Assembly: GCF_009758205.1 (NCBI RefSeq)
Contig: NZ_WRXN01000010.1
Span: 62,001 to 126,000, forward strand
DNA from: Chitinophaga tropicalis
Lineage (GTDB): Bacteria > Bacteroidota > Bacteroidia > Chitinophagales > Chitinophagaceae
Direction: 5' to 3'
DNA: 64,000 bases
Positions 1 to 8,729 of this stretch are shown here, one piece after another (the first letter of the stretch is position 1; each line of letters begins with the position of its first letter). The notes under the pieces are model-generated. The model had not been told where the DNA came from. It was given only the letters and a program-made list of their open reading frames with translations, and made no database searches. Made by a program: the position numbers and the translations under genes.

Positions 1-531
1 CATGCTTCCCGCCTGTACAGAAAAAGGCTGATGAGCATTCTTTGTTACTTCAAACAATGCCTCTCCTTCCAGGAAGATATTGCGGTCTTCCTTACCAAAG
101 TTTTCCCTGTAGCGGATAATGCTGGAAGGCGCCAGGTGCACCTGTGTGCCATCTGCCAGCTGTAATTGCAGTACCTGCCCCGGTGCGCTTCTCCGCTCCG
201 TATATGCTATTGAGTGGTCAGGCCTGTGAAACAGGAGTGCAGCGGTTATTATAATACCCACGGTAACAGCAGCTGCTGCTACTGCCTTCCATCTCATAGA
301 TATAATATGGCGGCGGCGGTTAATGGCCTGTTTCACCTGTTCCAGCCTGTTGTTCAACAATACTTCATCAGGCTGTTGCCTGCTGGCCACCCAGATCTCT
401 TCCAGGACAGCGTACTGTAACCTGTTGGACTCGGAAAGGTCCAGCCATGCGGCCAGAAAGAACTCTTCGTCTCTTGTGGTCTGGTGATTAAAATGACGTA
501 TGATCAATAGGTCTATATCCTGTTGTTCCAA
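1..531 (-). CDS. FecR family anti-sigma factor (partial, cut by window edge)
   Basis: The minus strand reads open from a TTG at 531 to the window edge, giving 177 residues with no stop. The only upstream in-frame codons before a stop (TAA) are four, and no ATG lies near, so TTG is the likely start. An N-terminal cytoplasmic part of about 65 residues is followed by one membrane segment (about residues 72-90, rich in Ala, Val and Ile), then a periplasmic part opening with APGQVLQLQLADGTQVHL and SSIIRY, the typical beginning of a FecR domain. FecR proteins pass a signal from an outer-membrane TonB transporter to a partner ECF sigma factor. That sigma factor is encoded 66 bp upstream on the same strand, so a SusC/SusD pair beyond the left edge is expected. 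The family is clear; the substrate is not visible. Confidence 0.88.
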   Translation of the reverse strand, partial: MEQQDIDLLIIRHFNHQTTRDEEFFLAAWLDLSESNRLQYAVLEEIWVASRQQPDEVLLNNRLEQVKQAINRRRHIISMRWKAVAAAAVTVGIIITAALLFHRPDHSIAYTERRSAPGQVLQLQLADGTQVHLAPSSIIRYRENFGKEDRNIFLEGEALFEVTKNAHQPFSVQAGSM

Positions 532-597
532 TGGCTGTTCTTTTTATACAGGAGAAAGACGTATAGGAGGAAAGGGTTCGTGACATGAAAAACGGAG

Positions 598-1161
598 TTA
601 ACATTTTGGTAATATAGCGTAGGCTTCTTTCAATATTCTCAACGCGCGGAACATGTGTGTTTTCACTGAATTGACGGAGATATTCAGCAGGCCGGCTATC
701 TGATCGTAGCTGAAGCCTTCATCCCTGTGCAGCCGGAATACCAGCCGCATTTGTGGTGGCAGTTGTTCTATCAGTTGCCGGATATGGACCACCATATCTT
801 TATACATTAATAAATGGTCAGGCTGCTGGTAACCTGCAACGGCATTTTCTTCCGGCGCTGCTTCGGGCAAATCAAACAGGAGCTTCTTCCTGCGGTAATA
901 ATCATATACCCTGTTCTTCACAGCAACATAGAGGTATGCGCCCAGCGTATTGCTGATCGTAAGCTGACTACGGTGCTGCCATAGGTGACAGAACATTTCA
1001 GCTACAATATCTTCTGCTTCATCCGTAGGATAGGGTAACAACACTTTTGCAAAGTTCAGCAGGCCTTCGTAATATCTTTTAAAGATAGCGTCAAAGGCCT
1101 CTTCATTACCGGAGATGAATAATTGCAGGTATTTATTTTCATCGAAGGAAAGCCGTGCCAT
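598..1161 (-). CDS. ECF-type RNA polymerase sigma-70 factor (FecI-like, Bacteroidota expansion)
   Basis: This 187-residue protein has the two-domain ECF plan. Sigma region 2 spans about residues 15-85 (EEAFDAIFKRYY, DEAEDIVAEMFCHLWQ). Region 4 spans about residues 125-180 and contains the helix-turn-helix YDQIAGLLNISVNSVKTHM. There is no region 3 or 1.1, and the length is normal for the group. It would direct RNA polymerase to the promoters of a nutrient-uptake locus when released by its FecR partner, whose gene starts 66 bp downstream on the same strand. The pair is the regulatory head of a SusC/SusD-type locus that must continue to the left of the window. The start ATG is the only sensible one because an in-frame stop lies close upstream. 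Confidence 0.93.
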   Translation of the reverse strand: MARLSFDENKYLQLFISGNEEAFDAIFKRYYEGLLNFAKVLLPYPTDEAEDIVAEMFCHLWQHRSQLTISNTLGAYLYVAVKNRVYDYYRRKKLLFDLPEAAPEENAVAGYQQPDHLLMYKDMVVHIRQLIEQLPPQMRLVFRLHRDEGFSYDQIAGLLNISVNSVKTHMFRALRILKEAYAILPKC

Positions 1162-1466
1162 TATTTCACGAAACTAAGTAACAGGTACGGCTTTCAATGT
1201 TAGCTTTTTATTAAGTCCATGTATCCTGCTGATAATCGGGATCCTGTTCCAGTGACAGATAGGTATCTACCGGGTTTTCGATTAATTAGTTAACGATACG
1301 GAAACAGGGTTTCATCTTTAATGAATTTATAGTTTTTGAAATCGATTTAAAACTACATGTTAAAATTTGCGCTTTTAAAATATTATAACCTATTTCTTTA
1401 AAAGTAAAAAAGCGGTTAAGGGCACTTTTGTTGCTCTTTAACCGCTTTTAATAACTTTTGGTGAGG
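1162..1466. other. Intergenic region holding a terminator hairpin
   Basis: About 305 bp of AT-rich sequence between the sigma gene start (1161) and the end of the small membrane protein gene (1467). Besides the hairpin at 1408-1449 it should hold the promoter of the sigma/FecR unit on the minus strand, but no clear TAnnTTTG box was recognised. No ORF with coding character was seen on either strand. Confidence 0.6.
1408..1449 (-). terminator. Hairpin terminator after the small membrane protein gene
   Basis: A perfect 12-bp inverted repeat (AAAAGCGGTTAA at 1408-1419, TTAACCGCTTTT at 1438-1449) flanks an 18-nt loop and ends in a T-run on the minus strand. It lies 17 bp past the stop of the minus-strand gene ending at 1467, as expected for an intrinsic terminator. 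Confidence 0.7.
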
Positions 1467-1787
1467 TTATTTCTTACCTACTGCAGACCTAGGCATTACC
1501 AGTAGCTTTACAATAGTATGGGCTGTCAGTGACAGTAATACTACTACGCCAATGATAAGCAGTTGTTTTAAGGGAGTATCAAATACATCGAGGATGCCGG
1601 ATACGCCTTTTCCTGCGTACATGTTTGCCATCAGGAAAACGATGAGGCCGCAGATCCATAAGGTAAGATGTGAATAGAAATAGCGTGTTTTCTGATAGCC
1701 GTTTTTTCCAAAAGATGTGAACAGTAAAAATACGTGGGCGATGAAGAAAAGCAGGGCTAGTGCTACAAGGGAGTTAAGTACAGTCAT
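1467..1787 (-). CDS. Small membrane protein of unknown function
   Basis: This 106-residue protein has three or four hydrophobic segments: about residues 3-24, 42-57 and 72-98, the last with a break near Leu-Ser-Leu. Basic residues follow the last segment (PRSAVGKK), which puts the C-terminus in the cytoplasm. There is no signal peptidase site, lipobox or catalytic motif. No family is recognised. It stands alone, with a terminator hairpin downstream and a repeat-bearing spacer upstream separating it from the cytochrome gene, so the neighbours say little about its role. Codon use looks like that of the flanking genes. It is called a real gene because of its membrane-protein composition, its own terminator and the lack of any competing frame. 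Confidence 0.7.
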   Translation of the reverse strand: MTVLNSLVALALLFFIAHVFLLFTSFGKNGYQKTRYFYSHLTLWICGLIVFLMANMYAGKGVSGILDVFDTPLKQLLIIGVVVLLSLTAHTIVKLLVMPRSAVGKK

Positions 1788-1898
1788 TTAAGATCAGTTT
1801 AAGCGTTGTGGTATAATGATTAAATAAGATACGATAAATGGTTATGCTTATTAAAGATATCTTTTTTAATTATTCAACCCAAGAGGGAGATTGTTATT

Positions 1899-1972
1899 TC
1901 TCAAAATGGGTTTCACCTTCGGCAAAACCCATCTTGAGAGAGAGATTTTTTTGCGCTGCGCGGCTATTTTTT
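1899..1972. repeat. UUCG-loop hairpin plus CGCTGCGCGGCT block (repeat copy A)
   Basis: An imperfect hairpin built on TGGGTTT...AAACCCA closes around a CCTTCGGC loop (arms about 1900-1917 and 1922-1940). It is followed by an A/G then T run and the block GCGCTGCGCGGCT (about 1953-1965) and another T run. The same arrangement recurs at 16645-16720 and 54263-54330. Here it lies downstream of the minus-strand cytochrome gene only on the far side of other T-rich sequence, so a terminator role is possible but not needed. Confidence 0.6.
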
Positions 1973-2038
1973 TGAGGATATTTTTTTTGCCGGAGGCGAA
2001 CGGTTTTTGAGATGTTTTTGTTTGCCCGGGGCGGACAG

Positions 2039-2458
2039 CTAATGTTCTACTTCCTGTCCTCCTGGTTTTGATGCAGGTTCTTTCTGCCCGTTATGACAGG
2101 TATAGCAGGTTACGGTCATCATTGTAGCGCCGTTCTCATCTTTACCTGACTTAAAATACTTCTTATTGATACGCAGGGTCATTTTCATCATTTCCCTGGC
2201 AGTTTCTTTTTCTTCTTTTGCATCACTGGCAAAATCCAGTTTCTGTGGATTATCAGCCTGTTTGGCGTGGCAGTAATCACATTTTACATTCAGCGCTTTG
2301 TTGTAGCTGCGCATCTCTTTCATGAGGTCATCATGACTGATATTCTTTGGCAGCACTTTCAGATTCTTCGCCTTTTCTTCCGGCGGTAGTGACAATGAAC
2401 ATAGGGATACTGCCAGCATAAGCGCCAGCGGTACTACCAAAGTCTTCTTTAATTGCAT
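2039..2458 (-). CDS. Secreted dihaem c-type cytochrome (reaction-centre cytochrome-like)
   Basis: This 139-residue protein starts with a signal peptide (hydrophobic core about residues 9-24) and contains two CxxCH haem-attachment motifs, CDYCH near residue 60 and CYTCH near residue 117. A Met-rich stretch between them (REMMKMTLRINKKYF) may supply axial ligands. The spacing resembles small periplasmic proteins related to the photosynthetic reaction-centre cytochrome c subunit family, which are common in non-phototrophic Bacteroidota and act as electron carriers. No photosynthesis gene is nearby, so that name reflects homology only. The partner is unknown: no oxidase or reductase gene is adjacent. 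The cysteine may instead allow lipid anchoring (SLCSL), but the lipobox is poor. Confidence 0.85.
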   Translation of the reverse strand: MQLKKTLVVPLALMLAVSLCSLSLPPEEKAKNLKVLPKNISHDDLMKEMRSYNKALNVKCDYCHAKQADNPQKLDFASDAKEEKETAREMMKMTLRINKKYFKSGKDENGATMMTVTCYTCHNGQKEPASKPGGQEVEH

Positions 2459-2527
2459 AACTATGGATTTTGACCGTAATGTAATTAGCTTCCTTAAAAA
2501 CGGAACTTACAAAATAGTTATGACAAT

Positions 2528-2707
2528 TTATATGACACCCAATATTTTATGATGTATGCCGGCAAAGCGGTAGCCTGCTGTTATGGAAAAATCGCTGTTC
2601 TGCAGATGGAGACGGGCTTGCTGTGCAAACAAGCAGCCTGTTCCCAACAGTTGTAAAAACAGGAACAGGCTGATTTGCAGTTGTAGGTTTAAGACTAAGC
2701 GTTTCAT
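2528..2707 (-). CDS. Short ORF with signal peptide, translationally coupled to the fucosidase gene
   Basis: A 59-residue reading frame starts with an ATG whose bases overlap the TGA stop of the fucosidase gene in an ATGA arrangement, which favours coupled translation. Residues 1-29 form a convincing signal peptide (basic start MKR, Leu/Phe-rich core, GCLFAQQ at the cleavage site). The remaining 30 residues (ARLHLQNSDF...GYRFAGIHHKILGVI) match no family I recognise. It could be a small secreted protein, or the surviving 5' end of a longer gene such as another glycosidase, since a signal peptide with only 30 mature residues is unusual. The signal peptide and overlap are seen; the function is unknown. 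Confidence 0.45.
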   Translation of the reverse strand: MKRLVLNLQLQISLFLFLQLLGTGCLFAQQARLHLQNSDFSITAGYRFAGIHHKILGVI

Positions 2708-4050
2708 TTCAATGTCAGCTCAACAACCGGTATTTCAACCGGTGGTTTTTTCAATGGAATATTGAGAATCAGATCGTTCTCTTTGCCAAGATACTTTATT
2801 TCAGAATTATCATGCAGGAATTGTACATATTTAACTTTTCCATAAAGGCCCGGCAGTACCAGTTTATTCAGTGGCCAGACCGTCAGATGTACATACAGTC
2901 GCTTCTTTTCAGGATTATAAGTATACAATACTCCTGAAGGTGCTTTAAATTCATCCGGCGCCTGTGTACAGCCGTAGACAGATGCGCTGTTCACAGCCAT
3001 CCACTCACCTATGGCTTTGAGGGCATTCTGTGCGCGGTAATCGAACAGTCCCCGGGCAGTTGGCCCTACGTTCAGCAACAGGTTACCACCTTTGCTGACA
3101 GAGCCTATCAGGATGCCTAACAGTTGCTCAGGGCTTTTCCAGCTTTCCTCGTCACGGTAATACCCCCATGAGCCGGAAAAGGTCTGACAGGTTTCCCATG
3201 CCACTTTCTTCCCGTTCACTACAGGCCATTCCGATACCATTACCTGCTCTGGCGTTACAAAGTCGAAACCGTCTTCATAATCGTTCAGGTCAAGACGGTT
3301 ATCTACCAGTATACCTGGCTGCAGCTTGTGCATCATCTTCATCAGATCGACAGAGCCCCAGTCGTCATGGCCTTTCCCGTTCTTACCGGGAAAAGAAAAA
3401 TCCAGCCACATAATATCGATCTTCCCATAATTAGTAAGCAGTTCCTTTATCTGGTTGTACATGTACTGACGGTACCTGCTCATGTCCCTTCCCTGGTTCA
3501 GTCTTGCGTAGGCGCTGTCACTGTCATTCTCCGGCTGTTGCGGATGACGGAGGTCTATCGTATAATCCGGATGATGCCAGTCCAGCAGGGAATAATAAAA
3601 ACCTACTTTCAGTCCTTCGGCACGGAAAGCGTTGACCCATTCTTTAATGAGGTCTTTCCCGGCAGGAGTTTTGGTAGCTTTATAATCAGTGTATTTTGAA
3701 TCAAACAGACAGAACCCTTCGTGATGTTTGGTAGTGATGACCGCATACTTCATACCTGCGGCTTTGGCCATTCTGGCCCATTCTTTAGGGTTGTAGAGGT
3801 CCGGATTAAACTGATCGAAGTATTTCTGATAATCCTCATTGGTCAGCTTTTCCCTTTTCTTCACCCATTCATGACGGGCGGGAAGGGCGTACAAACCCCA
3901 GTGTATGAACATACCGAAACGGTCATGCGTCCACCAGGCCAGCCTTTTTTGCTGCTTATCAGGGGTTTCATATCCTATCCTCTTCTGGGCGTAGGAAAAG
4001 GGCTGCAACAGACAAAGGGCAGCAAACAGTAACAGAAAGTGTCTTTTCAT
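2704..4050 (-). CDS. Secreted alpha-L-fucosidase, GH29
   Basis: A GH29 enzyme that would remove alpha-linked L-fucose from glycans by a retaining mechanism. I start it at the ATG at 4050 (MKRHFLLLF), giving a clean signal peptide ending FSYAQ; an upstream ATG at 4113 would add 21 residues that spoil it. The protein is then 448 residues. Family signatures include WWTHDRFGMFIHWGLYALPA near the N-terminus, the YAVITTKHHEGF block, and KIDIMWLDFS, whose Asp is the expected nucleophile. GGNLLLNVGPTARG follows later. A C-terminal beta domain runs from about residue 360. The gene is followed by a short secreted ORF overlapping its stop. It is not part of a recognisable fucose catabolic operon here. 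Confidence 0.93.
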   Translation of the reverse strand: MKRHFLLLFAALCLLQPFSYAQKRIGYETPDKQQKRLAWWTHDRFGMFIHWGLYALPARHEWVKKREKLTNEDYQKYFDQFNPDLYNPKEWARMAKAAGMKYAVITTKHHEGFCLFDSKYTDYKATKTPAGKDLIKEWVNAFRAEGLKVGFYYSLLDWHHPDYTIDLRHPQQPENDSDSAYARLNQGRDMSRYRQYMYNQIKELLTNYGKIDIMWLDFSFPGKNGKGHDDWGSVDLMKMMHKLQPGILVDNRLDLNDYEDGFDFVTPEQVMVSEWPVVNGKKVAWETCQTFSGSWGYYRDEESWKSPEQLLGILIGSVSKGGNLLLNVGPTARGLFDYRAQNALKAIGEWMAVNSASVYGCTQAPDEFKAPSGVLYTYNPEKKRLYVHLTVWPLNKLVLPGLYGKVKYVQFLHDNSEIKYLGKENDLILNIPLKKPPVEIPVVELTLK

Positions 4051-4235
4051 AACGATTCTGGCTTTATTGGATGATAGAGTAAAAGACCTGGAATAGCCGG
4101 CAGGTACAAACAATATAAATCTACAACCGGCTGTTTCCTAAAATAATAATTTCCGTTGAAGGAGAAAGGAGGTTATGGCTTTTTGAGAATATTATATCAG
4201 AATGGGAGAAAAACGGCTCAGGTCAGGCCTGTTGT

Positions 4236-5255
4236 TCACCACACATTCCTGGGGCAGGAATCATCATACTTATTCCCTATTATAAAGCCCAAAACAAGCT
4301 CGTGGCTGCCCTTATTATAATTATTGAGGGTACCTGTTGAATTATCATAAGAATACCCCAGATTCACCTTATTTGAGATATTTACTCCCATCATACCTGC
4401 AAAGCTGTCTTTATAGCGATAACTTCCTCCTATCCAGATGAGGTCCCGGTACTGGAGCTTGACGTTCCCTTCTATCTGTATGGGCAAGGGATTGATATAC
4501 TTAACCATTACTGAAGGCAGCAGGTTAAAGTCTTCATTAAGCAGGAAGCGGTACCCGGTAGTAACGAAGATATGCGGTACTGTTTTACCGGCACCTGTTG
4601 TGATGGTATGATCAGAAAAATCCAGGCGGGAAGGCACTATCTGTTGTGCGGACAATCCCACGAAATAATCTGCCGAATAAAGATACAGCCCTGCCATCAT
4701 ATCAAACTTCGTGGTATTGACTGCGCCACTGGAATATACTGCCGGATCGACCGTTGTATTGCCAAAATCAAGGGAGGAGCTTTTCAGGCTGAAGCGGCTG
4801 ATGCCAGCTCCGAAACCGGCGGAAAGGCTGGTACGTGGAGACAATCCTATATGATAGGCATAAGTGCCATAAGCACTGAAATTGTTCAATGGGCCGGCTA
4901 CGTCATTGATGACCTGCAGGCCTATACCATGATGTGGTTCAGGCGCTGTATAATTCTCCCAGTATCTTTGTCCGCGGGGATTTTCTCCCGGCACAGCGAA
5001 CGATGTAGCGGTGGTATGATAATCTTTTTTGCCAATGGGCCCCTGGATAGTGAAATAGGTAGTAACCGGCGCGCCATTCAGGCCAGACCACTGATGGCGG
5101 TGGCTCAATTTGATATCCACATAGTTCTCAATACCTGACAGGGCAGGATTGACAATATACTGGTTCAGGATATACTGTGTATAATGCGGCTTCTGCTGGG
5201 CAGTGCAATTGGCAGCACAACATATGCCCAGGCAGAAAATAATGGTTTTATTCAT
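4236..5255 (-). CDS. PorP/SprF family type IX secretion system membrane protein
   Basis: This 339-residue protein has a signal peptide (residues 1-19, ending CTAQQ). The N-terminal signature HYTQYILNQYIVNPALSGIE continues into DIKLSHRHQWSGLNGAP, which is diagnostic of PorP/SprF. Alternating beta-strand character to the C-terminus fits an outer-membrane beta barrel. PorP/SprF proteins work with the type IX secretion system and are often encoded beside a secreted substrate carrying a type B C-terminal domain. That is the case here: the exported Ig-repeat protein gene lies just upstream (14 bp gap, same strand), so both are probably in one operon and this barrel likely serves as the surface anchor or partner for that substrate. 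Confidence 0.92.
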   Translation of the reverse strand: MNKTIIFCLGICCAANCTAQQKPHYTQYILNQYIVNPALSGIENYVDIKLSHRHQWSGLNGAPVTTYFTIQGPIGKKDYHTTATSFAVPGENPRGQRYWENYTAPEPHHGIGLQVINDVAGPLNNFSAYGTYAYHIGLSPRTSLSAGFGAGISRFSLKSSSLDFGNTTVDPAVYSSGAVNTTKFDMMAGLYLYSADYFVGLSAQQIVPSRLDFSDHTITTGAGKTVPHIFVTTGYRFLLNEDFNLLPSVMVKYINPLPIQIEGNVKLQYRDLIWIGGSYRYKDSFAGMMGVNISNKVNLGYSYDNSTGTLNNYNKGSHELVLGFIIGNKYDDSCPRNVW

Positions 5256-5268
5256 TTCACTTGCTTTC

Positions 5269-7188
5269 TTATCTTATGATGAGCACCCAGCCGGATGGAT
5301 CTTTTCCCATACCTGTTTTCAGATCTATTACGTAATAGTAGGTGCCTACAGGCAATGGCTGCCCGTTATACTGTCCGTTCCATTCATTGGCATATCCCCT
5401 GCTTTTGAATACCAGTTGTCCATAACGGTTAAAGACAGAAAGATCTGCTTCGGGATATGTATTCAGCTTATCTATTTTCCAGGTATCGTTGATGCCGTCT
5501 CCATTAGGAGAAAAGGCATTGGGAACGCTGATCTTTTTAAATACCCTGATAAATACGTTGTCTGTAGCCGTGCCGCAGCCATTGGCAGAGGTGACGGTAA
5601 GCGTATACGTGGTATCGTTCGACGGTGTAACAATGGGATTTAGGATAGCAGCATCTGTAATATTGTAGACAGGCGTCCATGCGTAGGTTACATCTGTACC
5701 TCCTGCTACGCCCGATAGCTGTGCAGGATCTCCTTCATAGATCTTCTGGTCTTCTCCTGCATCTGCAAAAGGTTTTTTCCATACAGATACGTTCACTGTA
5801 TCCTGGTCTGTGCATTGCCCGTTGCTAACTGTCAGCACGTAAGTTGTTGAATCTGCCGGAGAGGCTACCGGCGATGCTGATGTAGTATCAGAAAGGCCCG
5901 CGGCTGGCGACCAGGCATATGTACTGCCGCCGCTGCCCTGTAATGTTACCGTGTTCCCTTCACATATACTCTGATCACTACCTGCATTGGCAACAGGCGC
6001 CACATTTACATTCACCGTTGTGGAATCTGTATTGGTACAGCCCAGCGGGGTAGTAAGTGTTACGTAATAGGTACCATTGTTCACAGCTGTTACATTACTG
6101 ATCTGCGGATCCTGTTCTGTGCCGGCGAAGCCGTTTGGACCGGTCCAGCTATATGTACTACCGCTTTCGCCGGAAGCGCTGAGCAGCAGATCTTCTCCTT
6201 CGCAGGCAGGGTTATTGCTGCCGGCGTTGGGATCAGGATCTGACTGTACTGTAATAGTGATCAGGTTGGAGGCAACACGGCAGGCGCTGCTGGCAATATT
6301 GGCGCCCTGCCCTACTGCCAGGCGATACAAATAAGTGCCCGGACCTGTTGGCTGACGTGTATACGAGGTAGTAACAGCGCCGTTAATATCTGTCCAGGTG
6401 CTACCATTATCTGTACTTACCTGCCACTGGTAGGAAGGATTACTATAACCGCTGGATGCTGAGCCACTCATTGTAAACACGGTGGCGTCTCCCATACAGA
6501 CTGCCGTAGAAGTGGAGCCATCGCTCAAAGCAGCTGTTACGACGGGACCACAGGCGCGGAAAGTGATATCGTCCAGCGCAAGATCGTTAGCGGGGGCACC
6601 ACCCGGACTGTTATTGCTAATCTTAATGATCACATCAGAAACATCGGCAGGTGTGGTAAAATAAAATCCGAACTGCTTCCATTCAGGCCCACTGCTTGTT
6701 CTGGGAATAGTGCCGGTGTTGTAAGACTGTATAACTGTTGTACCGTCTGTTTTTAAAATGGAGAAAGTTACATCAGGAGGATTTATATCGTTAGAGCGCA
6801 ACAGGTTCACTATCCATGCAGCAAATTCATAGGTAGTGCCGGGGCACAAGCCTGTTACGGTCTTTTTATAGAAGTAGTCACTCACAGAGGTGCTTGCATT
6901 CACCACCATCATATAACCACCAGTATTTCCTGTATGATCTGTAGTAGACCACCATACAGTGCCTGAGCCACTGGTAGTATTGATCACCGTATAGGAACCA
7001 TCCCTGGGAAAGCTCTGTGCAGTATAAGTGTAATTCGTTATGTCGGAACCTAATGCTCCTGCAAAAAGGGCTGAACCTGAACTGAAGTTGATATCCACGA
7101 CCGGATCGCCAAGGCTACCGGTGCATAGCTGCGCCAGGGAAACAAAGGGTAAAAGGATAAATAGTATACACCATAAGGATCGTTTCAT
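5269..7188 (-). CDS. Large secreted Ig/PKD-repeat protein with type B T9SS sorting domain
   Basis: This 639-residue protein has a signal peptide (residues 1-20). A jelly-roll-like N-terminal domain (about 21-212) ends ALDDITFRACGP, similar to carbohydrate-binding or adhesion modules. About four Ig/PKD-like repeats follow, each with a Cys-containing start such as ACEGEDLLL, SICEGNTVTL or AGEDQKIYEGDP and a YTLTV-type end. The last 90 residues are the gliding-motility-associated C-terminal domain: VPNAFSPNGDGINDTWKI, FNRYGQLVF, NGQYNGQPLPVGTYYYVIDL. That domain sends proteins through the type IX secretion system to the cell surface. The adjacent PorP/SprF gene supports this. The likely role is surface adhesion or glycan binding; no catalytic residues were seen. 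Confidence 0.9.
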   Translation of the reverse strand: MKRSLWCILFILLPFVSLAQLCTGSLGDPVVDINFSSGSALFAGALGSDITNYTYTAQSFPRDGSYTVINTTSGSGTVWWSTTDHTGNTGGYMMVVNASTSVSDYFYKKTVTGLCPGTTYEFAAWIVNLLRSNDINPPDVTFSILKTDGTTVIQSYNTGTIPRTSSGPEWKQFGFYFTTPADVSDVIIKISNNSPGGAPANDLALDDITFRACGPVVTAALSDGSTSTAVCMGDATVFTMSGSASSGYSNPSYQWQVSTDNGSTWTDINGAVTTSYTRQPTGPGTYLYRLAVGQGANIASSACRVASNLITITVQSDPDPNAGSNNPACEGEDLLLSASGESGSTYSWTGPNGFAGTEQDPQISNVTAVNNGTYYVTLTTPLGCTNTDSTTVNVNVAPVANAGSDQSICEGNTVTLQGSGGSTYAWSPAAGLSDTTSASPVASPADSTTYVLTVSNGQCTDQDTVNVSVWKKPFADAGEDQKIYEGDPAQLSGVAGGTDVTYAWTPVYNITDAAILNPIVTPSNDTTYTLTVTSANGCGTATDNVFIRVFKKISVPNAFSPNGDGINDTWKIDKLNTYPEADLSVFNRYGQLVFKSRGYANEWNGQYNGQPLPVGTYYYVIDLKTGMGKDPSGWVLIIR

Positions 7189-7326
7189 CTGCCGGCATAA
7201 TTCGTTGTAGGGAAGTAATAGCTCTCATGACAAAAATATCTTACTGGCGCTTTCAGCGTAAAGTAATATGCAGAAGGGAGATATTTATAGACGAACTGGT
7301 ATAAAGGAACGTAAGAGGGTTACTAA

Positions 7327-7366
7327 AAAAAATTGCTTTCGCCAGGGAAGGCAAAAGCAATTTTTT
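7327..7366 (-). terminator. Intrinsic terminator of the susCD unit
   Basis: AAAAAATTGCTTT at 7327-7339 pairs with AAAGCAATTTTTT at 7354-7366, extended by GCC/GGC next to a short loop after one mismatch. On the minus strand it lies about 45 bp past the susD stop and ends in a run of T. Confidence 0.8.
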
Positions 7367-7409
7367 CAGAGAGGGGTTTTGGATTGTGGCCAGCTTAAAA
7401 ATTGTAAGA

Positions 7410-8711
7410 CTAATTAGCCGGATCTTCCGGTGTATTCGAGTTATCATTACGTTCCACAAAGGGGAATGGGAAATATGTGCGCTTTCTTTCTGTTTGCGGA
7501 CGGCCAAACCTGCGTTCATCTTCCAATGCCAGACCACCCATAAACAATTCAATACGGCGGTGTTTATAGATCAGATTCAGCAGCTCATCGACAGTAGCTG
7601 CTGTTTCGGCGGTCAGTCCGGCGCCAACACCTGCAGCATCTGCCGAAGGCTGTTTGGTCACTACCTTGTTCAGCTCTGTCAGGCCATTAGCCAGATCGTT
7701 CAGACGGGCATAGCACTCTGCCTTGATCAGCGTCATCTCTCCCGGCAGGAAAACGGGTATGCTCTGTATGTTGGCAGTATAGAAGCCCTTTACCCTGAAA
7801 CGGGGGTTGCTGCTGATGGTCACATAAAAAGGGTAACGCTTGTCGGCCGGATCGGGACGCAAGCCCAGCGGCAGGCTCATAGTGGAATCCACCACCTGGT
7901 AAATGTTGTTGGTAGCAGTGACCAGGGTGAAGATAGGATTGGTGGTCAGTGTATTGTAGTTGAAAGCAGATACTGCTGTAAGGCTTACTTTATCTGCTGT
8001 TGCCAGTGCCAGTTCATAGTCGCCCGCAAACAAAGCATAGCGGGCTTTGAGCGCATTCAATGTATTCACTATATCGATACCGGCAGGTATGTTCCTGGTA
8101 AAAGTAGCGCTGATGGCGTTGGCGTTTACGGTAGCCAGTGCGTTATCAATAATGGCAATAGCTTTCCTGAAACCCTGCTGGCTGGAAATAAAAGATACGT
8201 CCAGATCCAATCCTGTAGTATCCGGCACGTAGTTCCAGAAAGTAGCCATAGTACCTATGGCCAGGGCTTTATACATAGAAGTGTATGCAATCAGGCCACT
8301 GGCATAATTCGGGTCACTCACCACTGTACCTGTGTTATTCAATACCCTGTTGGCGTCAAAGATGATCTTGTTGGCATAGCCCCACATACCGGTTACAATG
8401 ACATTGGTGTTCTGCACATTATTACCACCCAGGTACAGCTGATTCTCGTCCGTGTTACCGGCGTTTACAACGTATGTCTCACCTGTCAGTAAACTGCTGG
8501 CGGCGATGGTGGTATATACAAGGCTGGTCCTGTTGGCAGAATGCCAGTTCTGCAAACCTACCGCTATATTGGTAAGCGCATTAGGCGTGCTTACGCCTTC
8601 ATCGAAAGATGGGCCGCTGGGATCTTCGTAATCTTTCTTGCAGGAAACAGCAAAGAGCAATAGTCCTGCAAGCGCGGCGCGTCCATATTTATTCCTGAAA
8701 TATCTTTTCAT
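7410..8711 (-). CDS. SusD/RagB family nutrient-binding outer-membrane lipoprotein
   Basis: This 433-residue protein starts with a lipoprotein signal peptide whose lipobox is LLFAVSC followed by KKD (Cys near residue 24). Family features follow: a helical TPR-like body with WGYANKIIFDANRVL, GLIAYTSMYKALAIGTMATFW, FLPGEMTLIKAECYARLNDLANGLTELNKV (a TPR pair), and the C-terminal block TVDELLNLIYKHRRIELFMGG..DERRFGRP. SusD proteins cap a SusC barrel on the cell surface and bind the incoming ligand. It is about 433 residues, short for the family (usually 480-600). The gene begins 18 bp after the end of susC and is certainly its partner. Ligand specificity cannot be read from the sequence; the nearby amino-sugar genes suggest a GlcNAc/MurNAc-containing glycan. 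Confidence 0.92.
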   Translation of the reverse strand: MKRYFRNKYGRAALAGLLLFAVSCKKDYEDPSGPSFDEGVSTPNALTNIAVGLQNWHSANRTSLVYTTIAASSLLTGETYVVNAGNTDENQLYLGGNNVQNTNVIVTGMWGYANKIIFDANRVLNNTGTVVSDPNYASGLIAYTSMYKALAIGTMATFWNYVPDTTGLDLDVSFISSQQGFRKAIAIIDNALATVNANAISATFTRNIPAGIDIVNTLNALKARYALFAGDYELALATADKVSLTAVSAFNYNTLTTNPIFTLVTATNNIYQVVDSTMSLPLGLRPDPADKRYPFYVTISSNPRFRVKGFYTANIQSIPVFLPGEMTLIKAECYARLNDLANGLTELNKVVTKQPSADAAGVGAGLTAETAATVDELLNLIYKHRRIELFMGGLALEDERRFGRPQTERKRTYFPFPFVERNDNSNTPEDPAN

Positions 8712-8729
8712 AAGTTTCTTTTTGATGGT

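Noticed and set aside
2039..2458. Photosynthetic reaction-centre cytochrome as a literal role.
   Set aside because: Only family resemblance; no other photosynthesis gene is present and this group is common in non-phototrophs.
7386..8492. A 368-codon plus-strand open frame opposite susD.
   Set aside because: It is antisense to a clear SusD gene, has Cys/Gln-rich composition without domains, and arises from the codon bias of the real gene.
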